Shown: one piece after another, positions 7,165 through 7,280 of the stretch
Numbering within the stretch: the stretch's first letter is position 1
How the letters are laid out: each line of letters begins with the position of its first letter
DNA from: Oscillospiraceae bacterium
GTDB lineage: Bacteria > Bacillota > Clostridia > UBA1381
Assembly: GCA_020860985.1 (NCBI GenBank)
Contig: JAJBTG010000065.1
Coordinates: 1 to 7,280 of the forward strand
DNA length: 7,280 bases
Direction: 5' to 3'
The notes under the pieces: model-generated
What the model was told of the DNA's origin: nothing
The model's input: only the letters and a program-made list of their open reading frames with translations
Databases searched by the model: none
Made by a program: the position numbers and the translations under genes

Positions 7165-7280
7165 TCATTTTTTATCTGTAAATTCCACATTATCCAATGT
7201 GGCTTTAAAATTTGCTTTTACAGCATCGAGATATTCTCTCCGGAGATTTTGCTGCTCCTGTTTTTCAGCCTCCGTAAGTC
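7165..7280 (-). CDS. UPF0291 (DUF896, YnzC-like) small protein, C-terminal part
   Basis: The last 37 residues of a small protein are visible; the 5' end lies beyond the window. The reading frame LTEAEKQEQQNLRREYLD followed by FKATLDNVEFTDKK matches the pattern of the UPF0291/DUF896 family represented by Bacillus subtilis YnzC. That family runs LTEEEKxEQxxLRxEYL then a helix ending near TLDNV. These are short (about 60-80 residues), charged, soluble helical proteins of unknown function, common in Bacillota. The TGA is at 7165-7167, just before the structured intergenic region. About 20-30 N-terminal residues are probably missing. It is on the same strand as asnA, but the 157-base gap and hairpins make a shared transcript uncertain. 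Confidence 0.85.
   Translation of the reverse strand, partial: LTEAEKQEQQNLRREYLDAVKANFKATLDNVEFTDKK

Overview
The window looks like a chromosomal stretch from a low-to-moderate GC Gram-positive bacterium, most likely an anaerobic member of the Clostridia (Bacillota). The evidence is a UPF0291/YnzC-type small protein (a family typical of Bacillota), Clostridia-like RarA and NadE sequences, and purine-rich ribosome binding sites of the AAAGGA/AGGAG type. This placement comes from protein resemblance read by eye, not from a database search.

All seven genes lie on the minus strand, so transcription runs from right to left. In that order they are: the 3' end of a UPF0291 gene (7165-7280, cut by the window edge); a structured intergenic region of about 150 bases (7018-7164); asnA, ammonia-dependent asparagine synthetase (6000-7007); asnS, asparaginyl-tRNA synthetase (4584-5975); a membrane-anchored TPR protein of unknown function (3758-4567); rarA, a replication-fork AAA+ ATPase (2487-3761); nadE, glutamine-dependent NAD+ synthetase (510-2420); and the N-terminal half of an EamA/DMT-family transporter (1-453, cut by the window edge). 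Gaps from asnA through rarA are 24 bases, 16 bases and then a 4-base ATGA overlap, so asnA-asnS-TPR-rarA reads as one operon. nadE (66-base gap) and the EamA gene (56-base gap) may be read through as well. No stretch longer than 300 bases lacks a gene.

Functionally, asnA and asnS form a coherent pair: one makes free asparagine from aspartate and ammonia, the other loads it onto tRNA-Asn. The remaining genes are housekeeping functions without an obvious shared pathway.

I see no phage, CRISPR, transposase or defence genes and no convincing undescribed system. The most unusual non-coding signals are two related copies of a roughly 43-base hairpin-bearing repeat (before nadE and before asnA), a run of three hairpins upstream of asnA where a T-box might have been expected, and an 11-of-12-base inverted repeat that places the EamA gene's ribosome binding site in a loop and its start codon in the stem.
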